Origin: Gerris lacustris
Taxonomy: Eukaryota; Arthropoda; Insecta; Hemiptera; Gerridae
DNA length: 64,000 bases
Assembly (NCBI GenBank): GCA_951217055.1
Contig: OX578285.1
Location: 62,045,442-62,109,441 of the forward strand
Reading direction: 5' to 3'
The position numbers and the translations under genes were made by a program. The notes under the pieces were generated by a model. The model did no database searches. It was not told where the DNA came from and saw only the letters and a program-made list of their open reading frames with translations. This document shows positions 33,426-44,699 of the stretch, piece by piece. The stretch's first letter is position 1, and each line of letters begins with the position of its first letter.

Positions 33426-33985
33426 GGGGGGGGGGTTGGTTTGTTTTGGGGGGGGGGAGTGCGCCATCGTACTTGGGGGGGATGGACACCCCTGTCCTGC
33501 GGGGTATACTAGGGGTATAAAGTCTGAAATTCGAAGATTTTGGGTAACTTAAAAACTATGGTCAATCTTTAACGCGCTCTAGCGGCCAAACGAAAAAAGC
33601 TAATGAGCTAATTCTAGTCTTATGTTTTAGAAAATTTTATCAGCTTTCATTTTGCTAAGAAGTAATTTTTCTCTAGGATGCGTCGTTTCGGAGTTATAGG
33701 CGAAAAACTAAAACTACTTCCGAAATTTCATGGTTTTTCACCATTTTCATGGTGAAGCCATATCCGAATCTAGTCGATAACTGGATTTTCAGATTCAGCA
33801 CCCCAAAAAACATATAGATCCGTCGAGAAAAATTCTTCAGCAATTTTTTCCTGTCTAAACTACCAAATGACTGGACTAACGTGTAATGTACTATTACTTG
33901 ACTTGAATATTTCCATGATAGCAAACCAGTTGGACAAACTTGCCACCTCAGCATGACACCATGCATCTACAGCACAATATCGTTT

Positions 33986-34252
33986 CAAGGCAAAACACTT
34001 AACCATCACTCAAGTTAGTTTGGATGGTCAAACAACACAATGCATTGATTCAAGGCAAAACACTTAACCATAACTCAAGTTAGTTTGGATGGTCAAACAA
34101 CAAACAACACAATGCATTGATTCAAGGCAAAACACTTAACCATAACTCAAGTTAGTTTGGATGGTCAAACAACACAATGCATTGATTCAAGGCAAAACAC
34201 TTAACCATAACTCAAGTTAGTTTGGATGCTCAAACAACACAATACATTCATT
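33986..34252. repeat. Minisatellite, four 65-72-bp units
   Basis: Units begin CAAGGCAAAACACTTAACCA at 33986, 34051, 34123 and 34188. Three are 65 bp and the second is 72 bp because CAAACAA is duplicated. Confidence 0.92.
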
Positions 34253-35160
34253 CAACGACATGTTTCAATCTTATTTTAAAGACTTTGCTCAACCATACTT
34301 ACTTGGTCTGTTCAGCAGAAGGTTCAGCTAAGGCTCATTCAGCACAGTTTCCTACAACAGCTGATAACTTCCCTACAGCTTGGCAGACTCTTAAACTGAT
34401 TTTGATGAAATTTTTTTTATGTTCTTCCTTTCGACTCCTAGATAATTTAAAAATTGTGCTACTGCCTTTTGTCAAAATAAACAATAAAAATAAATAAATT
34501 ACATGAAAGAAAACTATTCTAGATATAAGAAAAATCAAAGACATCTCTTTTAACATTTGAAAAGATCTTTCATTTAAGCCTTAATTGGATATTGTAGCTC
34601 AAATCATAAGCTGTCTTGAGTTTTTAGCCAAAAATAGCAACTTCCATAAAGTTTCAATATTTTTTGTTAATATCTAATTATAACACGAAAAAAAAACCTT
34701 AAACGGCATTATTTTTCAATTTTCTTAAAGATTTGGGAGTTAACCGATTATTGCTGACATAAGATTTTTATAAACAAATAATCATAACTTTGTTATATCT
34801 AAATATATACCAGGGTACACTTGTTGCAGTAAAAGTTTACCAGACATAGCCGTAAGAATGGCACGGCTCACAAGTTGCAAGATTAATGCAAATTTAAAAT
34901 GGCTATAACTCTCAGTTTTTTTTTAGCCACAATAACTAATAAAGGCGCAACTTAAAAAGTCTTTTTAAATGATATGTAATTGTTAGGGTTATGAAAGAGG
35001 GGCTAGGGCAGTGTTTCCCAATTTCTTTTTAGCCCGTAGCCGTAGCACACTATAAATGAATAGCCAATAGCCGTGGCACACCTATTACTTTATCCAGGGT
35101 CGCCGGGAGACATCCTAGGCCCCATGTCGATATGTCTAGTGGGTCATTCACTTACCAGGG
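34253..35160. other. Non-coding stretch
   Basis: No gene seen. 35008-35090 (GTGTTTCCCAATTTC, then repeated AGCCGTGGCACAC) looks like the edge of another repeat. Confidence 0.3.
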
Positions 35161-35164
35161 GATG

Positions 35165-35400
35165 GGGGGCCTAGGTGGCTCGGAGGCTAGAGCGCTTGCC
35201 TTGTGATAAGGCAAAGTTAGGCAGCCTCGAGCAGGATCAGAAGATGGATATGTGACCGCTTCTGACCACAGCTCAGGGTTCGATTCCCGGACCGGGCGCC
35301 CCGCTCAATGTCCACCCAGCATTGTTTAAGCAAATGGGAAGCTCCTCGAAAGAGATGGTTAACGACCATATCTTCACACGTGTGGGCGCCCCGCTCAATT
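35165..35400 (+). repeat. tRNA-derived SINE (second family)
   Basis: A-box-like TGGCTCGGAGGCTAGAGCG at 35176-35194 and B-box-like GGGTTCGATTCCC at 35276-35288, about 100 bp apart. The wide spacing and extra inserted sequence argue against a functional tRNA gene. The tail (TTGTTTAAGCAAATGGGAAG, 35321-35340) recurs at 35824. Confidence 0.7.
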
Positions 35401-35819
35401 GTCGTTCATACAACAAAAAATACAGGTGATCGAAATGTTTGTTTTCGATATTTCATAACGGTGATGTCACGAGTAAAACCTTTCTTGTTACCTAATATGT
35501 CCGCCAATTTTTACATTTTATTTACAAGTTATTAAAAGTTTTTACAGGTTCTTTATAGTATTAACTTTTGTTTAAAAACGTTTTTGCAGTTAAAAAAAAA
35601 CGGAAGCTCACGAAAACAAAGAACTTAACAAAGTGGAAAAGAGTAAAATAACCTGATATCTCGATCCCCTCCACGACCTGTTCACACGAGCGTTTTGAAT
35701 TCGATCCCCCGATCCGATCACGTATTTTTGGTGGAGCGGATCTAACCCGATACGATCCGTCGATCTCCGTTCATACAGCGCTTTGAACTAGCGGATCGTT
35801 TTCAAAACGATATGTGAAC
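35401..35819. repeat. Candidate MITE
   Basis: Edge motifs CGTTCATAC near 35403, GTTCACACGAGCG near 35681 and ATGTGAAC near 35811 suggest a short inverted-repeat element, with AT-rich interior and repeated GATCCG. No clear target duplication. Confidence 0.35.
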
Positions 35820-36010
35820 TTAGTAATTGTTTAAGCAAATAGGAAGCTCCTCGAAAGAGAAGCGCCACCAGGTTTCGCCCTGGAAACCATTGGTTTCCAT
35901 TTCAGGACCATTTGGACACTCTTGGTTGTAATACAACCAAGCACCACCTCTTGGTTGTAATGCAACCAAGAGGGGAGTCATGGTTAACGACCAAATCTTC
36001 ACACGAGTGT
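35820..36010. repeat. Second SINE body with two perfect stems
   Basis: Repeats the tail of the SINE at 35321 with extra sequence. Contains CTTGGTTGTAATACAACCAA at about 35921 and CTTGGTTGTAATGCAACCAA at about 35950, two adjacent perfect 9-bp stems with 3-nt loops. Confidence 0.6.
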
Positions 36011-36479
36011 GTGAAGATTTCGGTCCCTAACCCGGGTTTGTTCAATGGGCCCAGCTAAGTGGTCTGCGTCTTCGGGCGTAAAAGCCCCCCGAATAGAAAA
36101 AAGGGGGAGGGGGGATTCCATATCCCTCAGGGCCTTCTCCCGGAAAAATTGGAATGTGGAAACCACTTTTTACACTATTTTAGCTTTTACCCATCATAAA
36201 CAGTTACCATGATTTTTATGGAAACCCTTAATAAACACATAGTATGGCACTTATTATTTAACTTAGACGCTATTTATTTCAATACTTCTTCTGTACTTTC
36301 ATCAGGCCTAAGATAAATAATACACATAATTTTTAGTTTAAGGGTACAATTTTTCTATTTAGTTATTTTTATTTTTTAGTAATAACTTAAATGACTAGAA
36401 ACAGGTGTCAGACCAGGGTTTGGGGATAGGGGAGGGTCTGCTTTATGACGTGAAGCGTTGTCGGTTTACCTGATATAAA

Positions 36480-36730
36480 ACAGTCTCTTACAACAAATAA
36501 GATACTTCTTTATATTGTTACTCCCCTATGTGTTTTTTGCACATAATAACTATAACTAAATAACTACTAAGAAAAAGTGAAGTTGATATAAAGAAATATC
36601 ACACTTCTGTTTTTATAATAGGGGAGTAACAGTCTAAAGAAGAAATTCTGTACATCTTCTTTAGATTGTTACTCACCTCTGTTTTATTTATAAGGGGAGT
36701 AACAATCTAAAGAAGTGTCATAAATAATAC
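36480..36730. repeat. Short inverted repeats with GGGGAGTAAC
   Basis: GGGGAGTAACAGTCTAAAGA near 36623 faces TCTTTAGATTGTTACTC near 36658. Another direct copy follows near 36697 and an inverted GTTACTCCCC near 36519. Unknown small element. Confidence 0.55.
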
Positions 36731-37618
36731 AGTTCCATTAGGAAAAATAAAACTATTGGGTCAATTCCATACAAAATGGTTCAAAAATAAAATAGTTGGT
36801 TGCTCGACCATTTTAGAAAAAAATTATATTTTCCCTGTTGTTTCCCTCATATTTAAGGTGTTCAAAACAATGCTTTAAAAAATTGTATCTTAAACCGTTT
36901 AGGTGTGGCGGCCATTTTTGATTTCCTTCGCACGCTAATTTTTGTGTTTGTGGGCATTTACGTCAACGCTCATATCTCCTAAACTATTTGTCCTAGAAGG
37001 CTGAAACAAAAACCACATTAAAGGTAATTTCCCAGTGTTTAAATTAGGTTATGTCCATATTTCACCTAGTACTTTTTCTTCCATGAGAAAACTTCACCTG
37101 AAGTTGGATATCAAAATAAAGAAAATTTCACTTTTCGGACTTTTTTTCTCAAGGAAGGAGTGATATATACAGCTTGATATTTTTTATGTGAATAGGCATA
37201 TATCAGTAGCATTACCCAAAAAATATTAATGGTAACACTTCCATACTTGTATTTTTATAAATTCTTAAAAATTGGAATTTTTAAAAATTTGCCATTTTTG
37301 GGCCTCTATATCTCCAGGGAGTCCCTTTCTAACTCTGGACACGGCGGATCGGCTCTCTCTTTTTTTGCTATTTAACAATAGTAAAACTCAATTGTTTTTA
37401 ACCATTTTTTTTTTCCAGTGTGATCTTTTAATTTTTTATTGTATATATCCGTTATTTTTATTATCGAAGCAGTTTTTATTTTAATCGAACTAATTAAATT
37501 AAAAAGTGCGTTTTATAACGAGATTAGGCTGGCCGGTCGAGGTTCACCAGGTCGGCCGAGTCTTATCAGGAAGCGGCCTTCAACAGGTAAACAACCTTAT
37601 ATTATAAACAATAATATT

Positions 37619-38518
37619 ATGTCAAAGAAGAAATAGAGTGAGAAGAGATCAAGATCTCTCACTCAGTCTGTAGGCTCTCAGTCCTCAGACGAGGGGACTG
37701 CTAATAAGCGAGCAGCCCAGCCACCCCCCACCCACTATGACTCATCTACCCAGTCCGCTACGTCGAGCTCCAACTCTACCGATACCCCCGTACCTCCCTC
37801 GCCCTCCGCACATCAAACCATTCTCCGTCCCACCGATACACCTAGAAATATTGCAGCCGGTCCCAGTTCCACTCCTAGCTTTGCAACCAAAAATCCCTTT
37901 GGTGTTCTGCTAACAGACCAGGAAGCAGGAGATTCAACTTCAGTAAAACCGCCCCCCATATTTATAAAAAATGTAACAATATTCACCAGCCTTATTAGCA
38001 GTCTTAGTAGTATCCTTGGACCGGGAAATTTCATATGTAAATCAAAATCAACAGATGTATTAATACAAACGAAAACATCCGATGGTTTTAGAGCCGTAGT
38101 AAATCACTTGAAGTCCCACAATATTGAACACCATACATACCAAGAAAAATACCAAAAGGCTTTTAGAGTGGTCATAAGACACTTACATCCAACAACATCG
38201 CCCGAAATAATAAAGGAAGAACTACTTAAAGCTGGGTTTAAATCTAGAAACGTGACAAACGTAATTCATCACACTACAAAAAACCAACTTCCCCTGTTTT
38301 TTGTAGATCTGCAACCTGACCCCAACAACAAAAATATATACAAACTGACAGAACTTTACTACTGTAAAATCAAAGTTGAAGAACCCCACAAAAAACAGGA
38401 GGTAGTGCAATGTAAGCGATGTCAGAGCCTGGGGCACACCCAAAGAAATTGTAATTACGCCTTCAGATGCGTAAGTGAGACCTTCGTCCTTCCTCTTTAC
38501 GAGCAAAACAGACCTTAA
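37619..38518 (+). pseudogene. Jockey ORF1 (gag-like), stop at codon 6
   Basis: Starts at ATG 37619, but codon 6 is TAG. After it the frame is open to 38518. A Ser/Pro/Thr-rich N-terminal half (about residues 7-110) leads to a PRE-C2HC-type domain (FRVVIRHLHPTTSPEIIKEE) and a zinc knuckle CKRCQSLGHTQRNC near residues 265-285. ORF1 proteins bind RNA in the element's particle. The frame ends soon after NYAFRC, where a second knuckle would begin, and leads straight into the mid part of ORF2, showing a deletion at about 38470-38520. Confidence 0.85.
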
Positions 38519-40980
38519 TTAACGGACAAGTTGACTGGACCATGTTTAGACAACTAGTTGAAAACAGACTTGACCTTAAAGTTTCTTTAAAATCTCATGA
38601 CGAAATAGACTTAGCTGTACAGACTTTGACAGACACAATACAGACAAGTATATGGGACTCAACAGAACGTTACAGACAACATAATTATAACAAAACTAAC
38701 GTACAACTACCAATGACAATAAGGACTTTAATAACGGACAAGAGACGGGCTAGAGCAAAATGGCAAAGAACTCGTAACCCGACTGACAAACAGACTTTTA
38801 ACAGACTTACTAGACGGTTAACTTCTACACTGACAGCATATAAGGCAGAACAGTTCACAAACTATACTAAAAACTTGACTACAGAAGACAAATCCCTTTG
38901 GAATGCAACCCGAAAAATCCTTAACTACAAAATCAGCCCTTCCCCTCTCCTCAAACCAGATCAATCCTGGGCAAAAAGTGATAGGGACAAAGCAGAACAT
39001 TTTGCCCCACATCTATCACACCAATTTACTCCTCACTCTGACATTTCTGATCCTGTTCACTCAAGAAATATAATCCAAGACCTCTCAATTCCTCTCCAAC
39101 TCTCTCCTCCTCCAAAAGCCTTTAATCCCTCTGACGTGTCATTCGCAATAAAGCACTTACCTCGAAATAAAGCCCCCGGCTACGATCTCATCACATCTAA
39201 CATCCTAAAATTACTTCCCAAAAAAGGCATCCTTTACCTCACCTACATCTACAACTCAGTCCTGCGAACAACTTATTTCCCTACCTCATGGAAATTTGCA
39301 AACATAATAATGATCCACAAACCTTCCAAACCTATCCATTTACCGTCTTCCTACCGTCCAGTTAGCCTCCTTCCAGTAATGGGGAAAATTCTAGAAAAGC
39401 TTCTGCTCCGTCGAATTAGCCCCATCATTACTTCCCTCAATATTATACCCAATCACCAGCTAGGCTTCCGCTCACTCCATTCCACAATCCAACAATGTCA
39501 TAGAGTTGTAGATATAATCTCCTCCTCCCTTGAACAGAAAAAGTACTGTTGGGCGGTCTTCCTAGATGAGGCTCAGGCTTTTGACAGGGATTGGCACGCC
39601 GGCTTACTTTGGAAGCTAAAGGGCTTCCTTCCTTCCACATACTACCTGATCCTAAAATCTTTCCTCGAAAACCGATTTTACCACGTTTCTTGTAACCTCT
39701 CCACTTCATCAATCTTCCTGATAAAAGCAGGTGTACCCCAAGGAAGTATCCTAGCCCCAATTCTATATTCCCTTTACACAGCTGACATTCCTGAACATCC
39801 TCATACCACTCTCACATCCTTCGCAGATGACAAATGCATTCTTTCATCTCACGAATCTCCACGTACAGCTTCTGACTATGTACAACAACATCTACTCCTC
39901 CTTGAATCCTGGCTGAAGAAATGGAGAATAAAGATAAACCAAAGTAAAAGTAACCACGTGACCTTTGCTCTGAGACATGGCATCTGCGAACCTGTAACCC
40001 TAAACCAAATCCCTATTCCTCATTCCAATACAGTCCGGTACCTTGGGTTACACCTTGATCGACGTTTAACCTGGGCACACCACACAAAACTCAAAAGACA
40101 AGAAACTAACCGACGATACAAACTTTTACACCGGCTCTTACATTACAAATCACAACTCAGTACACATAACAAACTTCTCATATATAACACTATAATAAAA
40201 CCCATATGGACATATGGCATCGAATTATGGGGTTGTACCAAGCATGGGCGTAGCCAGGGGGGGGCAGGGGGGGGGGGCCATGGCCCCCCCCTAGGCCGGC
40301 TCAACTCTCTAAAGAAATACGATTATTATACATTATACATATACCGGTTAAAATAAAAAATAAATAAATAAAAAGTAAAAATAATTCTGTATAATAATAA
40401 TAATAATAATAATATATATATTATTATTATATAAATTTATTTTATGGCTAGAGGGTAAAAAAAGTGAGTCTTCAGGTAAAAACATGTAAATCTCGTTTTA
40501 GTTGTCAAGTTACTACAGCTGTGGCGTAGCTGCACTGGTTTGGTTAGCATTGCTTTGATAAAAAAGATGCCTATGATAAGAAAAGAAGCTGGACAATAAT
40601 TATGTTTTCCTTCTCTCAGCCAGTGGCGCACCCAGGGGGGGGGGGCTCCCCTCAAAGCTAAATACCTGAAATTTAAGTATTCAATTCCGCAGCACATTTT
40701 AAAGTAATAGTGTTGTGATAGTCAAAAAAATAAATAAATAAAGTAGCTAGTAATTATATATCTAGTTTTGCCCGAAATTTTTTTGTTATTTCGCGTCAAA
40801 AAGACGTCCCCCCCCCCTCCAACGCCAAAGACCTAACATTTAAGTATGCAATTCTGCAGCACATGTTCAAGTAATAGTGTTGTGATATGTATTAAAAAAA
40901 TAATAAATATAATAAGTAATTATATACCTAGTTTTGCCCGACAATTTTTTTTTTTGGCGTTTAAAAAGACGTTAGAAGTA

Positions 40981-41928
40981 GAGGGATGTTAGAAGTGTGG
41001 CGTTTTCAGGAAAAACTTCTGCTTTTCATAAGCTTTCAAATGGTATAATTAAAGTTTAAGCTCAACGGACTAGTTTTTGAATTATGGTGGATTGAATGTT
41101 CCCAGACGTGAAATTTTTTGGTCAGGATCACAACCAATTCTAGTATAAACGCACAAAAGGTTCCCCCGGACGAAACCACAGAACTTAGGGTTTCTTATAG
41201 GAAATTTTACGCTGAACAAAAAAGTTCCTATTAACATGGACCCGGAACAGCTTCGTTTTCGAGATATTCGCAAAAAACCATTTTTGGACGTTTATCCTTA
41301 CAATTCTCAAATACTACGCTTTTTACCATAATACTTCTTGAAGGAAACCTGGTAAAGAATATAATTTTTCGTTGAATGACACCCTTCCCAGCGCTGTACG
41401 ACAACCCCCTGATTTTCAGCGAAATTTTAAAATTCTACGTCCCAGTCACTTTATTAGTCAATCCATTAAGGTGATCTCCATCAACGCTCAATTTTAAAAT
41501 ATTATTTTGTAAAGAGCTAAAATTGGTATAATTCGACTCTCCTCCAAGATTTGCTTGGAGGAGTATTACTGTAAAAAGCGTAGTATTTGAGAATTGTAAG
41601 GATAAACGTCCAAAAATGGTGTTTTTTCATGTTTTTTGCAAATATCTCGAAAACGAAGCTATTCCGGATCCATATTTATAGGAACTTTTTTGTTCAGCGT
41701 AAAATTTCCTATATGAAACCCTAAGTTTTGTGGTTTCGTTCGGGGAAACCATTTTTGCGTTTGTACTAGAATTGGTTGTGATCCTGACCAACAAATTTCA
41801 CGTCTGGGAACATTCAATCCACCATATTTCAAAAACTAGTCCGTTGAGCTTAAACTTTAATTATACCATTTGAAAGCTTATGAAAAGCAGAAGTTTTTCC
41901 TGAAAACGCCACACTTCTAACATCCCTC
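40981..41928. mobile_element. Palindromic MITE inside the hAT-bounded element
   Basis: Begins GAGGGATGTTAGAAGTGTGG and ends with its reverse complement at 41928. The arms, 40981-41340 and 41570-41928, pair closely, and a small stem CTCCTCCAAG / CTTGGAGGAG lies in the centre near 41547. Target duplication not clear. Confidence 0.82.
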
Positions 41929-42277
41929 AATTAAGAATAGTTAGCTCAGGAATTTCATGGTCGAATTTTAAAAAATCCAAAATTTCAAATGTAACAGAAC
42001 TTAAAAGATGCTTAGCAGCTGATAATTTAAAAATAAATTAATGATTCTGAATGGCTTTTTTATGCTCTTTAAAATTGGTCCTTAGCCCAATTTCTCTATG
42101 TCATTTAGGTTTTGAGATATTAGGCATTTTTTAAAACTTTTCGTGAAGCACTTTAAAAAAGGAAATAAATCGATATCTGGAGAACTATTGAGATATGGGC
42201 CTATGCTTACTCGACATTTTTTGTTGCATTTGACCCATAGAATCACCCACATTCTTTATGACATTTTATCGCGGGCC

Positions 42278-42280
<3 letters not shown>

Positions 42281-42355
<75 letters not shown>
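42281..42355. repeat. (TA)n microsatellite
   Basis: About 37 TA dinucleotides without interruption, near the right end of the hAT-bounded element. Confidence 0.97.
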
Positions 42356-42359
<4 letters not shown>

Positions 42360-44699
42360 CCAATATATATCCAAAAAAATTAGCCCCCCCCCCCTAAAGG
42401 CAACCCTGGCTACGCCCATGGTACCAAGCACTCTAACTCCTACCGTATCCAATCCCTTCAGTCTAAAATCCTCAGAAAAATAACTAATGCTCCCTTTTTT
42501 GTCTCCAATCTCATCCTTCATAACGACCTAAATGTACCCTTTGTTTCTGACCTAGCCACCTCCAGGTATCAATCCTTTCACGATTCTGTATCCCATCACC
42601 CTAATCCTTTAGTCCAAAACCTCTCCTCCAACTCCATTCCCGGAAATCCTCCCCGACGACTGAAAAGGCAGTGGCTACGAGATTTATTAAATTAAAATTT
42701 AGATAACATATTGTATTCATGTTATTAATTGTGAGTGCTGTCACTGGACAGTTTCTCACATCACGAATACCATGCCATTTAAATCAGGAACATCATTATT
42801 ACTTATAACAATGTATTATTGTAGGTGTAATATACGAATAAAACGAAAAAAAAAAAAAAAAAAAATCTATATCTCCAATGGGGCTGGTGATAAAATTCTG
42901 AAATTTGCACAACTTACAGTGCTCTTGTATTAGGTCAACCAAAACAAAATATCATTTTGTATATTGAGGTAGCAAAAAAGTTATGCAAGCTCAAAAATGA
43001 AGAAAAAAGCTACATGATAAAGTCGTTTCTGCACACTTTATGGCTGATCGACATTTGAATTTTTTATCTAAATTTGTTTTATTTCCATTATTCAATTGGT
43101 TTGACATAACCTAGATTGGTTAAATTCAAATATATGTTTTTAAAAATTTTATAGCCTAGCTATTAAAAATCACTTTGAAAAAAACATTGCAGATGTGTAT
43201 AGTAATCACACTCTTATCGTAATTATATTGTTACATTGGTTGAAAATATGCCAATTATTATCTTGTGCAACTGTAGGCCTATTTCGCAATTATTTTCAAA
43301 GTGATTTTTAATAGCAATGCTAACTGAAGTCCAAAGTTTGGATCAACTGATGGTGAAGCCAAGCAAGGTTGCAGAACGTCTTCAAGTCTCAGTCTGGTTT
43401 GTGGAATTTTCTGAGGAAGTTGACTTCTCTCGAATTATCAACAACAGGTCGCACATATTCCATATCCCAATAATTGTGCGAGGAAATTTCAGAACTGTTA
43501 TTAAGTTCTAAAAATGAAGAACATTCTTATTTAAAGTTATAGCATGAAAAATTTTACTACAGTATTTTAAGGTAATGTAACAAATGTTTATAAAAGTTTG
43601 AACTGTTGGGTGTTGAATATAATTTGAGAGCAATTATGATTCAATAATAATTGAAACATAGTGTTAAATAAATAACTAGGTAGCACTGTAAACTAATTTT
43701 TATAATATATGAACATCAATACATTTATGACTGTCATTCCCTTAACACAAATTAATTAAAAATTAACCCTAATGATTACAACTACCCTCTTTAAAAGCAA
43801 CAGACTGAGGCTTGGAGGCACTCTGCAATGTTTATATGTATTACAAAATAACAAATTTAAGTCTGTGACTATATTAAAACATATATTTGACTCTATATAG
43901 TTAAATTTAACCAATCTAGGCTATGTCAAACCAATTGAATAATGGAAATAAAACAAATTTACATCAAAAATTCAAATGTCAATCAGCCATAAAGTGTGCA
44001 GAAACGACTTTATCACATAGCTTTATTCTTCATTTTTGAGCTTTCACAACTTTTTTGCTACCTCAATATACAAAACGATTTTTTATTTTGGTTGACCTAA
44101 TACAAGAGCACTGTAAGTTGTGCAAATTTCAGAATTTTATCACCAGCCCCATCGGAGATATAGAGGCCCAACAATGGCAAATTTTCAAAAATTTCAATTT
44201 ATAAAAATACAAGTATGCAAGTGTTACTATTGATATTTTTTTTGGGTAGTGCTACAGATATATGCCTATTCACATAAAAAATATCAAGCTGTATATATCA
44301 CTCCTTCCTTCAGAAAAAAAATTCCGAAGAGTGAAATTTTCTTGATTTTGATATCCAACTTTAGGTGAAGTTTTCTCATGGAAGAAAAAGTACTAGGTGA
44401 AATATGGACATAACCTAATTTAAACACTGGGAAATTACCTTTAATGTGGTTTTTGTTTCAGCCTTCTACGACAAATAGTTTAGGAGATATGAGCGTTGAC
44501 GTAAATGTCCACAAACACAAAAATTAGTGTGCGAAGGAAATCAAAAATGGCCGCCACACCTAAATGGTTTAAGATATAATTTTTTTAAGCATTGTTTTGA
44601 ACACCTTAAATATGAGAGAAACAAGAGGGAAAAAATAAATGTTTTCTAAAATGGTGGAGCAACCACCTCTGGACTGGGCCATATGGACTGGACCCTATT

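Larger units (their letters stand above)
31733..33494. mobile_element. hAT-type element in the foldback's right arm
   Basis: Starts CAGGGCCGTCCACAGGGG and ends GGACACCCCTG, flanked by a perfect 8-bp duplication TCCTGCGG (31725-31732, 33495-33502). The paired left arm shows the empty site at about 29121-29135. No transposase frame. It contains an inverted fragment of the 2380/27583 MITE family. Confidence 0.88.
28742..33878. mobile_element. Large foldback element with ~1-kb inverted arms
   Basis: Outer ends TAGTCCAGTCATTTGGT (28742) and ACCAAATGACTGGACTA (ending 33878). The left arm, 28742 to about 29712, pairs with the right arm, about 31310 to 33878, once the hAT insertion at 31733-33494 is removed. 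The left arm also has an unmatched piece at about 29161-29450. The loop holds a palindromic MITE and an RTE-like RT remnant. No target duplication is clear (ACG is shared), so the superfamily is open; long arms recall foldback or Maverick-type elements. Confidence 0.8.
40243..42420. mobile_element. hAT-type element inside the jockey ORF2
   Basis: Ends CATGGGCGTAGCCAGG and CCTGGCTACGCCCATG with an 8-bp duplication GTACCAAG (40235-40242, 42421-42428). A G run lies just inside the left end. Another hAT-like end (CAGTGGCGCACCCAGG) is at 40621. No transposase. Confidence 0.9.
38542..42695 (+). pseudogene. Jockey ORF2 reverse transcriptase, endonuclease lost, split
   Basis: The open frame 38542-40242 starts after the endonuclease domain and contains jockey-type RT: LPRNKAPGYDLITSNIL, SYRPVSLLPVMGKILEK, FLDEAQAFDRDWH, AGVPQGSILAPILYSLYTAD, and FADDK with the active site (about 39817). 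It is interrupted at 40242 by the hAT-bounded element. It resumes in frame after 42420 (KHSNSYRIQ, near 42427) and ends with WLRDLLN and TAA at 42693-42695. Without the endonuclease it could not nick its own target. Confidence 0.9.
37317..42865 (+). mobile_element. Jockey-type non-LTR retrotransposon (LINE)
   Basis: Flanked by a 12-bp duplication TCTATATCTCCA (37305-37316, 42866-42877). It has a GGGAGTCCC 5' end, ORF1 with PRE-C2HC and zinc knuckle, an RT region, AATAAA (42837) and an A tail to 42865. The 5' end seems complete, but the endonuclease part of ORF2 is deleted and a hAT-bounded element (40243-42420) splits the 3' part of ORF2. The opposite arm of the host foldback shows the undisturbed target at about 44150-44166. 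Confidence 0.92.
36758..44695. mobile_element. Foldback DNA element, host of a LINE insertion
   Basis: Left end GGGTCAATTCCATA at 36758, right end TATGGACTGGACCC ending 44695, with TATT on both sides (36754-36757, 44696-44699). The left arm (36758-37316, continuing at 42878-43145) pairs with 43860-44695. Anchors are GGTTGCTC near both ends and GGCCTCTATATCTCC against GGAGATATAGAGGCC. An inner pair is at 43150-43180 and 43290-43315. A 4-bp duplication with GGGTC ends leaves the superfamily open. The 64-codon frame at 43317-43511 in the loop matches nothing I know. Confidence 0.82.

Noticed and set aside
28754..33966. Similar 60- and 90-codon frames at 28754-28936 and 33694-33966
   Set aside because: They are the two inverted arms of the foldback read in the same sense; no domain.
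38222..39760. Minus-strand frames opposite the jockey coding region
   Set aside because: Shadows of ORF1 and ORF2; no independent domain.
43317..43511. Possible small gene in the foldback loop
   Set aside because: No recognisable motif, short, and inside a mobile element; not called.
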